From assembly GCF_036010485.1 (NCBI RefSeq), contig NZ_CP108568.1, positions 1,054,001 through 1,118,000 of the forward strand: a stretch of DNA of 64,000 nucleotides, written 5' to 3'. The position numbers and the translations under genes were made by a program. Under the pieces are notes generated by a model. That model did no database searches, was not told the DNA's origin, and was given only the letters and a program-made list of their open reading frames with translations. Position 1 is the first letter of the stretch; the number at the start of each line of letters is the position of its first letter. Positions 35,129 to 45,195 of this stretch are shown here, in pieces. This stretch comes from Streptomyces sp. NBC_01198 (GTDB taxonomy: Bacteria > Actinomycetota > Actinomycetes > Streptomycetales > Streptomycetaceae).

Positions 35129-36382
35129 CTATTTGGCGGCTGAGGACTGCGCGGCGGACAGAGCGTCCTTCGGCGACTTGGACCCGGTCAGTGCCGCCTG
35201 CACCGCACCCCACAGCTGTTCGGAGATCTTGGGGTACTTCGTGCCGAGGTCGTCGCTGGTGCGCCCCTTGGCCGCCTGCACCGCCTGAACCCATATCTTC
35301 AGCTCGGGGGTGGCGGCGGCCTGCTGGTCCTGGACCTGCTTCGTCGGCCCCACGTAGGACAGTGTCGTGTCGGTGGCCAGCAGGTTCTTCGCATTCGTCA
35401 GGCAGGTCACGATCTTGTCCGAGGCGGTGTAGCGGCCGGTGTCCTTCTGTACGGGCACCGTGACGAACTCACCACCGGTCGGCGCGGGTGCGGTGCCGCC
35501 GGCCGCCGCGGGGATGGCGATGGTGCCGTAACCGAAGCCGGCCTTCTTGGCGTTGGCCATCTGCCAGGTGCCGTTCTCGGCGAAGGCGTACTGCCCGGTG
35601 GAGAACTCCTGCCAGCTGGTGGTCTGGGTGTTGTTGATGACGGAGTTGGGCGCGTAGCCCTCCTTCAGCCAGTCCTTCCAGAGCGTGACCGCGGAGACGG
35701 CCTGGTCCGAGGAGAGGTCGGTCAGCTTCGCCCCCGCCCCCCAGAACCAGGGCAGGAACTGGAAACTGCCTTCCTCGGTGCCGATCGCGGAGAACGTGAT
35801 GCCCTTCTTGCCCGCGGCCTTCACCTTGGCCAGGGCCGCGTTGAGCGTTGTCCAGTCCTTGATCGAGGCCGGATCCACGCCGGCGGCCTTCAGGACGTCC
35901 TTGTTGTAGTAGAGCGCCAGGGTGTTCGCCCCGATGGGCGTGCCGTAGGTCTTGCCGCCGCTCTGGCCCGCGGCCAGCAGGTTCGGCTCCGCCTGGGAGG
36001 TGTCGAGCTTGTTCTCCTCCGCGGTGGTGAGCACGCCGGCGTCAGCGAGCGTGGAGACGACGGGATTGTCGACGATCAGGACGTCAGGAGAGTCGCCCTG
36101 CTGCGCCGCGAGCAGCGTCTTGTTGGTCAGATCCGTGGTGTCGAAGCTCGTTCGCTTCACCTTCACACCGGCCTGGCTGCCACAGCTCTCCAGCAGCTTC
36201 ACCCAGTCAGAAGTACCGTCGAACTGCGGGTACGGGTCCCAGACGGTGTACGTGCCACCGGCCGCGGTCGATCCTGACGACCCGTCCGAGGACGACGACG
36301 ATCCGCACGCGGTGGCTGCGGACCCCGCCACCAGGGCGGCCAGCGACGCGACAACGAACCGCCGCCGGGCGGAAGTATTCAT
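35129..36382 (-). CDS. ABC importer 3: sugar-binding lipoprotein
   Basis: 417-residue solute-binding lipoprotein with lipobox GSAATAC (Cys26), then a Ser/Asp linker. The mature part begins GGTYTVWDPYPQFDGTSDWV and includes DVLIVDNPVVSTLADAGVLT and ALYYNKDVLKAAGVDPASI. ATG 36382 has AGGGA at good spacing; the longer frame upstream lacks an SD. It heads the operon binding protein, two permeases, GH63-like enzyme. Upstream are AATCGGTTCGAC elements also found before the divergent GH-A gene, which points to co-regulation with it. Confidence 0.92.
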   Translation of the reverse strand: MNTSARRRFVVASLAALVAGSAATACGSSSSSDGSSGSTAAGGTYTVWDPYPQFDGTSDWVKLLESCGSQAGVKVKRTSFDTTDLTNKTLLAAQQGDSPDVLIVDNPVVSTLADAGVLTTAEENKLDTSQAEPNLLAAGQSGGKTYGTPIGANTLALYYNKDVLKAAGVDPASIKDWTTLNAALAKVKAAGKKGITFSAIGTEEGSFQFLPWFWGAGAKLTDLSSDQAVSAVTLWKDWLKEGYAPNSVINNTQTTSWQEFSTGQYAFAENGTWQMANAKKAGFGYGTIAIPAAAGGTAPAPTGGEFVTVPVQKDTGRYTASDKIVTCLTNAKNLLATDTTLSYVGPTKQVQDQQAAATPELKIWVQAVQAAKGRTSDDLGTKYPKISEQLWGAVQAALTGSKSPKDALSAAQSSAAK

Positions 36383-36475
36383 GGCGCTTTTCCCTTTCGC
36401 TTGGTTGCCCGGTCCGCGGCTGACGACGGCGGCGCCGCTCGCGGCTGCGCGACGGGGCGAATCACTGTGTCCGCG

Positions 36476-36487
36476 AATCGGTTCGAC
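36476..36487. promoter_or_regulatory. AATCGGTTCGAC element near importer 3
   Basis: One copy of a 12-mer that recurs as an inverted pair 260 bp away. The core AATCGGTT resembles half-sites of LacI-type operators (AAnCGnTT). It is 94 bp upstream of the importer 3 binding-protein gene. Confidence 0.55.
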
Positions 36488-36740
36488 TGCGAACGTAGAG
36501 CCCCCGCACATGACCGTCAAGACTGCTGCGGCGACCTTCCGATCGACCCGTGCCTGACCGCCGCCCGGTAGCACGCGCTGAGCAGTGTCCGACCCGGCGG
36601 CCGGTCATGACTGCCGACCCAACTACCGGGCACCGACATCGATTCGGCGGCCCATCACCCCCGGGGCCGGAGGTACGGCAGCTGCGGGCGGTTGGCAGGC
36701 AACACCTCATTGACCGTGCCGACCTCCGGCCGTAACATCC

Positions 36741-36770
36741 GTCGAACCGATTCCCACCAATCGGTTCGAC
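36741..36770. promoter_or_regulatory. Inverted pair of AATCGGTTCGAC elements before the GH-A gene
   Basis: Arms GTCGAACCGATT (36741-36752) and AATCGGTTCGAC (36759-36770) are perfect inverted repeats with a 6-base centre, 80 bp before the GH-A start. The 468-bp divergent region 36383-36850 holds no gene. Confidence 0.65.
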
Positions 36771-36850
36771 CTGTCTCCAGATCTCGCGTCCCGCCACATC
36801 CCGCCACGTCCCGTCACGGTGCAGTGACGGCCAGCCGTAGGAGGAAGTCG

Positions 36851-38647
36851 ATGAGGAAGAGAGCACATCCGGGCCGTCTGGCCGTAGCCGCGGCAGCAGT
36901 GGCGGGCCTCGCCGCCCTGCTGGTGCTGCCGGCGGCGGGTCATGCCGCTGCCGGCAAGTCGCTGAGCGTGGATCTGAGCTCCACGCGAGGGCCGTCGACC
37001 GGCGTAGGGGAGGGCTTCCTCTACGGGATAACCGAAGACGGTACGCAGCCGGCGGACCAGTACCTCCAGCCGCTGGGGATCAACGCCTTCCGCGGCGGAG
37101 GCTGGTTCTCCGGGGGCTGGGTCAAGGACAACTACTCGTACGGTTCGGCCACCAAGGCCGACATCACCTCGATCACCGCGCAGGCCAGGCGGCTGACCCA
37201 GTCGCCGTACCACGCCCAGTACCAGGTCCTCATGAGCGACCTGTGGGGGAACAACGGCGGGCAGCCCTCGAACGAGGTGTACCCCTGCGACAACGGCAAC
37301 TGCTCGAACTGGGTCAGCTTCATCGACACCACCGTGGCAGCCCTGCAGGCGACGGGTCTGCCCTTCGCCTACGACATCTACAACGAGCCCGACATCTCGG
37401 TGTTCTGGACCCGTGGGATGAACAGCACCCAGTACTTCCAGATGTGGGACAGCGCCTACAAGGAGATCCGCCGCCTCGCTCCGAACGCGAAGATCGTGGG
37501 CCCGTCCCTGGCGTTCACCCCGCAGAGCAACCCCGGGGAGTGGAACACCTGGCTGGCCCACGTCAAAGCCGCCGGGACGGTCCCCGACATGATCACCAAC
37601 CACGACGAGGGCGACGTCGACGACCCGGTCACCGTCTCGCAGTCCCTCAACAGCGCGCTGTCCGCCAACGGCATCTCCGCCCGCCCGCTGTCAGCCAACG
37701 AGTACCAGCCCGCCGACCGGCAGACCGCGGGAGTCACCGCCTGGTATCTGGCGCGCTTCGCGCAGTCCGGGTACACCAACGCGATGCGCGGCAACTGGTC
37801 CTGCTGTGTCACGCCGAACCTGACCGGGGTCCTCACCCAGAGCAACGGAACATGGCAGCCCAACGGCAACTGGTGGGCCATGCGCACCTACGCCGACATG
37901 ACCGGCACCCTGGTCAACACCTCGGGCCAGGTCGGCTCGACCGCGATCTCGGCGTCCGAGGACAGCTCGGCCAAGCGGGCGGTGGCGGTGATCGGTGACA
38001 GCAACGGCTACACCGGCGCCGCCTCGGTGACCTTCAACGGCCTGGCCTCCGTGCCCTGGCTGGCGAGCAATGGCAGCGTCAACGTGACCGTCAAGCGGAT
38101 CCCCGACCAGTACCCGCTCAGCGCACCGCAGGTCGTCTACAACCAGAACGTGAGCGCCTCGTCGGGATCGGTCACCGTGCCCGTCACGTTCCAGGCCACG
38201 CACGACGCGTTCGCGGTCTACGTGACTCCGGCGGGATCGTCGAGCGGAGGCACCAGCGGCGAGCTGCACGCCGTCGGCGCGGGGAAGTGCCTGGACGTGC
38301 CGAACTCGTCCACCACGGCGGGCACCCAGACGCAGATCTGGGACTGCTCAGGCGGGTCCAACCAGGTCTTCACCCGCACGTCCTCGAACCAGCTGACCGT
38401 CTACTCCGGCAGCAGCCAGATGTGCCTCGACGCGAACGGCCAAGGCGCCGGCAATGGCACCAAGGTCATCATCTGGTCCTGCAACGGACAGACGAACCAG
38501 CAGTGGAACGTCAACTCCAACGGCACTGTGACCAGTGCCCAGTCCGGACTGTGCCTGGACGTGACCGGAGCAGGCACCACCAACGGCACGCCGGTCGAGC
38601 TGTGGACCTGCAACGGTGGCAGCAACCAGCGCTGGAGCCTCGGATAG
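36851..38647 (+). CDS. Secreted clan GH-A (GH39-like) glycosidase with CBM13
   Basis: 598 residues: signal peptide to about 32, a TIM-barrel catalytic domain about 38-370, a beta-domain about 375-462, and CBM13 about 468-598. The likely acid/base is Glu179 (YDIYNEPDISVFWTRGM) and the nucleophile Glu284 (SANEYQPADRQ), the paired Glu pattern of clan GH-A retaining enzymes. Other features are GFLYGITEDGTQPADQYLQP and VLMSDLWGNNGGQPSNEVYP. The family is closest to GH39 by my reading, but GH30 or an unassigned GH-A family remain possible; the substrate is unknown. ATG 36851 has a perfect AGGAGG SD. Shared operator-like repeats link it to the divergent importer 3 operon. Confidence 0.85.
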   Translation: MRKRAHPGRLAVAAAAVAGLAALLVLPAAGHAAAGKSLSVDLSSTRGPSTGVGEGFLYGITEDGTQPADQYLQPLGINAFRGGGWFSGGWVKDNYSYGSATKADITSITAQARRLTQSPYHAQYQVLMSDLWGNNGGQPSNEVYPCDNGNCSNWVSFIDTTVAALQATGLPFAYDIYNEPDISVFWTRGMNSTQYFQMWDSAYKEIRRLAPNAKIVGPSLAFTPQSNPGEWNTWLAHVKAAGTVPDMITNHDEGDVDDPVTVSQSLNSALSANGISARPLSANEYQPADRQTAGVTAWYLARFAQSGYTNAMRGNWSCCVTPNLTGVLTQSNGTWQPNGNWWAMRTYADMTGTLVNTSGQVGSTAISASEDSSAKRAVAVIGDSNGYTGAASVTFNGLASVPWLASNGSVNVTVKRIPDQYPLSAPQVVYNQNVSASSGSVTVPVTFQATHDAFAVYVTPAGSSSGGTSGELHAVGAGKCLDVPNSSTTAGTQTQIWDCSGGSNQVFTRTSSNQLTVYSGSSQMCLDANGQGAGNGTKVIIWSCNGQTNQQWNVNSNGTVTSAQSGLCLDVTGAGTTNGTPVELWTCNGGSNQRWSLG

Positions 38648-38678
38648 CTCCGGGTCACCCCGGCGCCGGGCTCCTCGA

Positions 38679-38712
38679 CGCGGGTAACCGGGATGTCATC
38701 CGGTTACCCGCG
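38679..38712. terminator. Bidirectional terminator
   Basis: Perfect 13-bp stem (CGCGGGTAACCGG / CCGGTTACCCGCG) with an 8-base loop between convergent stops at 38647 (+) and 38755 (-). Confidence 0.78.
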
Positions 38713-38754
38713 CAAGCGCACGTCGCTCCCACGACGTGGCGACCGCGGCACGGC

Positions 38755-39195
38755 TCAGCTGTAACTCAGCGAGCTGAGCGAGCAGTAGCGGACGTACGGG
38801 CCCGGGTAGACGTACATGTCCTGGCAGTTGCCGTTCGCGCTGATGGTCGAGGTGCCCGCCGTGATGGTGTAACGGTAGCCCTCCCAGTAGGGGGTCTGCG
38901 GATCGTTCTCGCAGAAGCCGGTGTTGATCGCGAGAGCCGCGGCAGAGGCGGGGATGGAGACGGTGAAGTACTTGACGCCGCCAGAGGCGTAGCTCGATCC
39001 GTCGGGGTAGTACCAGCCGGAGCCGTTGTCCACGCTCAGGCCGTACGGCAGGCCCGCGGAGCAGCTGAGCGCCACCTGGAACGTGCGCATGGTGTCGGCC
39101 GACGCCGGCTGCGGCGCGGCGACCGCGACGAACAACACGGAGGCGGCTGCCGACCCGAGGGCGACCATTCGCCTGCGCAGACGTCCTGAGATCAT
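38755..39195 (-). CDS. Small secreted protein of unknown function
   Basis: 146 residues with a Sec signal peptide (RRRMVALGSAAASVLFVAVA, cleavage near ADT at about 33). The mature part of about 112 residues is rich in Gly, Ser and Tyr and has four cysteines (SCSAGLPYG, GFCENDPQTPYW, NGNCQDMYVYPG, RYCSLSSL) that could form two disulfides. No known domain is recognised. It stands alone, facing the GH-A gene and divergent from the large regulator at 39443. The SD is weak (AAGGA, 12 bases upstream). Confidence 0.75.
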   Translation of the reverse strand: MISGRLRRRMVALGSAAASVLFVAVAAPQPASADTMRTFQVALSCSAGLPYGLSVDNGSGWYYPDGSSYASGGVKYFTVSIPASAAALAINTGFCENDPQTPYWEGYRYTITAGTSTISANGNCQDMYVYPGPYVRYCSLSSLSYS

Positions 39196-39442
39196 GGGTG
39201 CACCACTGTCCTTCCAGGTGTCCTCCCGCTCGTCGGAGACCCTGCGTCCCGGACGGCGGACGGCGGCGCGCTGCGGCCGTGCCGCCCATGGTGGCTGGCG
39301 GGCGCCGCCGGCACCGCGGATTCCGGACGCCGCCGGACGCCGCCGAAAACCGGCGTACGTCCTTCGGCCGTGCCCACCGGCTGTTACGCTGCGATCACGC
39401 CATCACTGTCCAACCTCGTACTCACCGGAGAACGATGCGACG

Positions 39443-41932
39443 ATGGAACCTGGCGTACAGCAGACCGTGCCTGAACCGCCCGACTCGCCGGCCGCAGCCG
39501 CGGCGGCGGTGCGGACGCTGGAGGAACTGGCCGCGCTGCTGCGGGATCTGCGGCGGCGGCACGCGCGCAGCCGGCGGGACAGCACTCTGACCTACCGCGA
39601 GCTGGCCACGATGACCGGGTGGTCCCGGACGGCGATCGCCGAGTACTTCACCGCCCGCACCCTGCCACCGACCGAGCGCTTCGACGCACTGCTCGACGTG
39701 CTGGGCGCCACGCCGGCCGAGCACCGCGCGCTGGCCACCGCCCGCGACCGGATCGAGGAGGCCAACCGCCGCACCAGGGGCCGCGGGAGCGCGCATCCGG
39801 CGCCCGCCGCTCCCCCCTCGCCCCGCACGCGCCCGGAGCCGACGCCGCGCCAACTACCCGCCCGACCTGGCATGTTCGTCGGCCGTGCCCGCGAACTGGC
39901 CGACCTGGACGCCGCTCTCGCCGAGCAGTCGAAGGCCGACGGCACGCCGGTGATCTGCACGATCGGCGGGATGGGCGGCATCGGCAAGACCTGGCTGGCG
40001 CTGCACTGGGCCCACGGGCACCTGGAACGGTTTCCCGACGGCCAGTTGTACGTCGACCTGCGCGGGTTCGACCCCACGGGCCGGCCGCTGGACCCGGCGA
40101 CCGCGCTGCGCGGCTTCCTGGCCGCCCTGGGCGTGTTGCCGACCGCGATCCCGGCCGAGCAGGAGGCCCAGGCCGCCCTTTACCGCAGCATCACGGCGAA
40201 CAGGCGGATGCTGCTCGTGCTGGACAACGCGCGCGACACCGCCCAGGTCGCCCCCTTGCTGCCCGGCGGTGCGGCATGCTCGGTGCTGATCACCAGCCGC
40301 AGGCAGCTGACGGGACTGAGCGCCGCGCACGGCGCTCGCTCCATGGCTCTCGACGTGCTGTCCGACGACGAGGCCCGCCAGTTGCTCGCCCGCCACCTCG
40401 GCCCGGGCCGGCTGCGGCTGGAACCGGAAGCAGCAGCCGCCGTGCTGACCTGCTGCGCCGGACTGCCACTGGCGCTCGGCATCGCCGCCGCCTGCGCCGT
40501 CACCCACCCCGACCCGTCGTTGACGGCACTGGCCACCGAGCTGAGCGACACCGCCCACCGGCTCGATGCCCTGGACGGCGGAGAGCCGCAGGCCGACCTG
40601 CGGGCCGTACTGTCCTGGTCCAGCCACGCGCTCTCCCCTGATGCCGCTGACGTGCTCGGCCTGCTGGCGATCGCTCCCGGCCCCGACATCACGGCCGTCG
40701 CGGCCGCGAGCCTGCTGGCGCTGCCGTCCACCGCGACCCGTCCCCTGCTGCGCGAGCTGGACCATGCCCACCTGATCCAGCGGCACACCCCAGACCGCTA
40801 CCGCATGCACGACCTGCTCAGGCTGCTCGCCGCCGAACACGCCCAGGGCCACCACACCGCGGCGGACCGGCAGGCGGCGCTGCGCCGTGTAGTGGACTTC
40901 TACGCGGATACCGCACGGGCGGGCGCCCGATTACTCGCGCCGCACCAGCCCGCGTGGCGGTCCGGCGAATCCACGCCGGAGCGAGTACCGCACCCGCTGC
41001 CGGATGCCGCCTCCGCGATGGGCTGGTTCGATGCCGAGCACACCAACCTGCTCGCCGCCCAGCAGATGGCCGGCAGTCACGGCTGGCACGCCCAGGTCTG
41101 CGACCTGGCCTGGGCGCTGGACCCCTACCACCGCCGACGCGGACATCTGGAGGAGCAGGCCGCCTCCTGGCAGGGGGCCGTGGCCGGCGCCCAGCACCTC
41201 GACGGCCTCGACGTCCGTACCCAGACCCACCAGATGCTCGGTGACGCCTACGCCCGGCTCGGCAGGACCTCGGACGCCCTGCGGCAGCTGGCCCAGGCCC
41301 TCGATCTGGCCGAGCTCAGCGGCGACATCGCGGCTCAGGGCGAGATCCACCACAGCCTCGGCGGCGCCTGGGAGCGGCGCGGCGACGACCGCCGCGCGCT
41401 GGAGCACGCCCAGCGCGCGCTGACGGTCTTCCGTATCCGGGGCGACGCCTACCAGCAGGCCCGCGCCCTCAACGGTGTGGGCTGGCTGCAGTCCCGGCTC
41501 GGGGACCACATCGAGGGCCGAGCCAACTGCAGAGCCGCCCTCGCCCTGCTCCGCAGCCACCCCGCCGACCACCGCCAGCTCGGCGAATCCAGCACCCTCG
41601 ACAGCCTCGGTCACATCGCCCACTGCCTCGGCGAACACGACCAGGCCCTCGGCTACTACCACCAGGCCCTGGCCATCTGCCGCACGCAGGGCCACAGCCA
41701 CCTGGAAGCCGACGTCCTGCAGCGCATCGCCGGGATCCTGCTCGCCCAGCGCCGCCCAGGCCGAGCCCGCGACATCTGGCAGCAGGCCCGTGAGCTCCTC
41801 ACCGCCCAGCACCGCCTCACCGAGGCCGAGCACGTCCAGCGGCAGCTGGACAGCCTCGGTCGACTGCCCGTCCCCTGGAACGGTGACCGAGCGGGCGCGG
41901 CGACAGCCAGTCCTCAACGGCGTGAAAAGTAG
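39443..41932 (+). CDS. Large STAND regulator: HTH, NB-ARC and TPR
   Basis: 829 residues: an N-terminal XRE-like helix-turn-helix about 22-95 (LTYRELATMTGWSRTAIAEY), a Pro-rich linker, an NB-ARC/AP-ATPase module about 140-430 with P-loop GGMGGIGKT, Walker B MLLVLDNA and the GLPLALGIAAA motif, a winged-helix part, then TPR repeats about 560-800. This resembles the ATPase-TPR half of AfsR-type regulators with an XRE rather than a SARP DNA-binding domain. Codon 497 is TTA (40931-40933), so full translation should need the bldA leucyl tRNA. No secondary-metabolite genes adjoin; its targets may be the flanking secreted enzymes. Start ATG 39443 has GGAG 12 bases upstream, so it is not certain. Confidence 0.87.
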   Translation: MEPGVQQTVPEPPDSPAAAAAAVRTLEELAALLRDLRRRHARSRRDSTLTYRELATMTGWSRTAIAEYFTARTLPPTERFDALLDVLGATPAEHRALATARDRIEEANRRTRGRGSAHPAPAAPPSPRTRPEPTPRQLPARPGMFVGRARELADLDAALAEQSKADGTPVICTIGGMGGIGKTWLALHWAHGHLERFPDGQLYVDLRGFDPTGRPLDPATALRGFLAALGVLPTAIPAEQEAQAALYRSITANRRMLLVLDNARDTAQVAPLLPGGAACSVLITSRRQLTGLSAAHGARSMALDVLSDDEARQLLARHLGPGRLRLEPEAAAAVLTCCAGLPLALGIAAACAVTHPDPSLTALATELSDTAHRLDALDGGEPQADLRAVLSWSSHALSPDAADVLGLLAIAPGPDITAVAAASLLALPSTATRPLLRELDHAHLIQRHTPDRYRMHDLLRLLAAEHAQGHHTAADRQAALRRVVDFYADTARAGARLLAPHQPAWRSGESTPERVPHPLPDAASAMGWFDAEHTNLLAAQQMAGSHGWHAQVCDLAWALDPYHRRRGHLEEQAASWQGAVAGAQHLDGLDVRTQTHQMLGDAYARLGRTSDALRQLAQALDLAELSGDIAAQGEIHHSLGGAWERRGDDRRALEHAQRALTVFRIRGDAYQQARALNGVGWLQSRLGDHIEGRANCRAALALLRSHPADHRQLGESSTLDSLGHIAHCLGEHDQALGYYHQALAICRTQGHSHLEADVLQRIAGILLAQRRPGRARDIWQQARELLTAQHRLTEAEHVQRQLDSLGRLPVPWNGDRAGAATASPQRREK

Positions 41933-42126
41933 GATTCTTCGGCGGCGAAGCGGCTCGTGCTCCGAGGCGTCTCATGGGTCGTGTACGAACCGCGCGCCGA
42001 CAATCGGCACAATCGGGCAGCCGGGGGCACCCGTTGGCTCGGACGTCTTGACGGCTGGCGCCACCTGATGCAGTTTATATGTCTGATACATCGCGAACTC
42101 ATGTCGTCGATGTGAAGCACTCATGA

Positions 42127-43719
<1,593 letters not shown>

Positions 43720-43783
43720 CCCGGTGGTACCGCCCTGCACGCCGGGAGGTACCGCAGCGGCGTGACGGCCGAAGTACCTCTCA

Positions 43784-43818
43784 TGCCGGGGTCGGACGCA
43801 GTGCGTCCGACCCCGGCA
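43784..43818. terminator. Long terminator hairpin between GH62 and the larA-like gene
   Basis: Perfect 17-bp inverted repeat (TGCCGGGGTCGGACGCA and its complement) with one central base, between convergent stops at 43719 and 43887. Confidence 0.8.
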
Positions 43819-43886
43819 CCGACCGCTCCGGCCGCAGCCCTGCCGTGTGCTGGGGTGTCAAGCGCGCACGTCGACCCTGTCCGAGG

Positions 43887-45170
43887 TCAGATGAGTCCGG
43901 TCAGATAGGGAATCGTCTGCGGGCCTTCGGGGAGAACGCACAGCCGCGCCCCCCGCCCTGCGGGGGCAAGAGCCCGGGCCACGGTTTCCGAGACGTCCCG
44001 CGTCTGTCGCAGGTGGGCGGTTGCCAGCTCGTCGTCGGTCAGGTACGAGGTCGCCATCACCACCTCGCTTCCGGCCTGGATGCGGGCCTGGATCTGCACC
44101 TGCCACTGGTCGGGGACGGTCTCAGCCGCCGAACGCGCCTCGATGGTCCTGAGCAGCTCCTGGGGTGAGCCCGCCGAGGCCAGGACCTGGCGGTAGGAAC
44201 CGTGATCGGGGAAGCCGTCGCGGCATTCGGCGGCGCACACGATCATCCCTCCAGGCCGTACCACCTGGAAGGCGGCCGACATCCCCTTCACCGCCTGGTA
44301 GAGGTTCTGATCCAGTGGGAAGCCGGAGTTGGTCGTGACCACCACGTCGAACGGCTCCGGCACCGGGCGCATGGCCATGCCTGTAGCGGCGGCGGTGGCG
44401 GCGGCGTGCATGGGGATCAGGTCGCCGCCGAACGCGGCGACGATGTCCTTGTCCCGGTTCAGGATCACGTCGAGGGCGAAGGTGACACCGGTGGCCTCGG
44501 CGATGGCGCGCACATCGTCGTGGACGGGGTTTCCGCGGGTGACGCCCCAGGTGGCACGGGGGCTGCCGATACGGGAGGCGTCGTGGAGTACGAGCACGGT
44601 CTCCAGGGCGGCAAGCCCGGGGGCGACGAGCTTGGGGCCGCCGGAGAAGCCGGCGAAGAAGTGCGGTTCTACGAACCCGGTGGTGATCCGGACGTCGGCC
44701 TCGACCCATTGCTTGTTGAGCCATACCGGCACCTGGTCGCCGTGGACGCCCATCCAGGTCAGCAGACTCCGGTCGCGCGCGTCGTGGTTGACGACACGCA
44801 CCCGGTCGACGACGTCGTCACCGAGCATCCGCCGCAGCTCGGCGTCGGTGTTGCCACGGTGGGTCCCGGTGGCGACCAGGATCACGACGTCGTCGAGACG
44901 TACGATCCCTTCCAGCTCCGCCAGGACAGCGGGGATCATCAGATGCCGCGGCTGCGGGCGGGTGCCGTCGCACATCGAGATCGCCACCGTCTGCCCGGGG
45001 CGGACCCGCTCCCGCAGCGGAGGCCCGGCGACCGGGTGCCGCAGCGCCGCGGTCAGCGCCGCGGCCTGGTCACCGGCGGCCTCATGGTGCACGGGCTCGA
45101 CCACGGTGGTCACGGCGGGGTCCACGTCGATGTCCAGCCCGCTCTCGCCGTACGCCAGGCGAATCCTCAC
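43887..45170 (-). CDS. LarA-family nickel-pincer racemase-like protein
   Basis: 427 residues matching the LarA/DUF2088 family, whose founding member is lactate racemase with a nickel-pincer nucleotide covalently bound to lysine. Visible motifs are AISMCDGTRPQP, ILVATGTHRGNTDAELR, FSGGPKLVAPGLAALETVLVLHDAS (here Lys of GGPK is the likely cofactor-binding lysine) and VVTTNSGFPLDQNLYQAVKG. Many LarA homologues act on other hydroxy acids, including sugar acids, so lactate should not be assumed. It starts at GTG 45170, 25 bp after a GntR-family regulator gene on the same strand. No cofactor genes (larB, larC, larE) are in the window. Confidence 0.87.
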   Translation of the reverse strand: MRIRLAYGESGLDIDVDPAVTTVVEPVHHEAAGDQAAALTAALRHPVAGPPLRERVRPGQTVAISMCDGTRPQPRHLMIPAVLAELEGIVRLDDVVILVATGTHRGNTDAELRRMLGDDVVDRVRVVNHDARDRSLLTWMGVHGDQVPVWLNKQWVEADVRITTGFVEPHFFAGFSGGPKLVAPGLAALETVLVLHDASRIGSPRATWGVTRGNPVHDDVRAIAEATGVTFALDVILNRDKDIVAAFGGDLIPMHAAATAAATGMAMRPVPEPFDVVVTTNSGFPLDQNLYQAVKGMSAAFQVVRPGGMIVCAAECRDGFPDHGSYRQVLASAGSPQELLRTIEARSAAETVPDQWQVQIQARIQAGSEVVMATSYLTDDELATAHLRQTRDVSETVARALAPAGRGARLCVLPEGPQTIPYLTGLI

Positions 45171-45195
45171 CGTTCTCTTCCTTCCGGCCGGTCGT

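Noticed and set aside
36741..36770. Inverted repeat read as a transcription terminator
   Set aside because: No gene ends there; it lies between divergent starts and its arm recurs at 36476, which fits an operator.
36692..36850. Extension of the GH-A gene to 36692
   Set aside because: It would run through the inverted operator repeat, and the perfect AGGAGG lies before 36851.
39443..41932. Marker of an adjacent antibiotic gene cluster
   Set aside because: No polyketide, peptide or terpene synthase genes occur nearby, so an AfsR-like protein alone is not evidence.
42048..42079. Promoter before GH62 from TTGACG and the TTTATA stretch
   Set aside because: The spacing (about 20 bases) is outside the normal range, so it was not listed.
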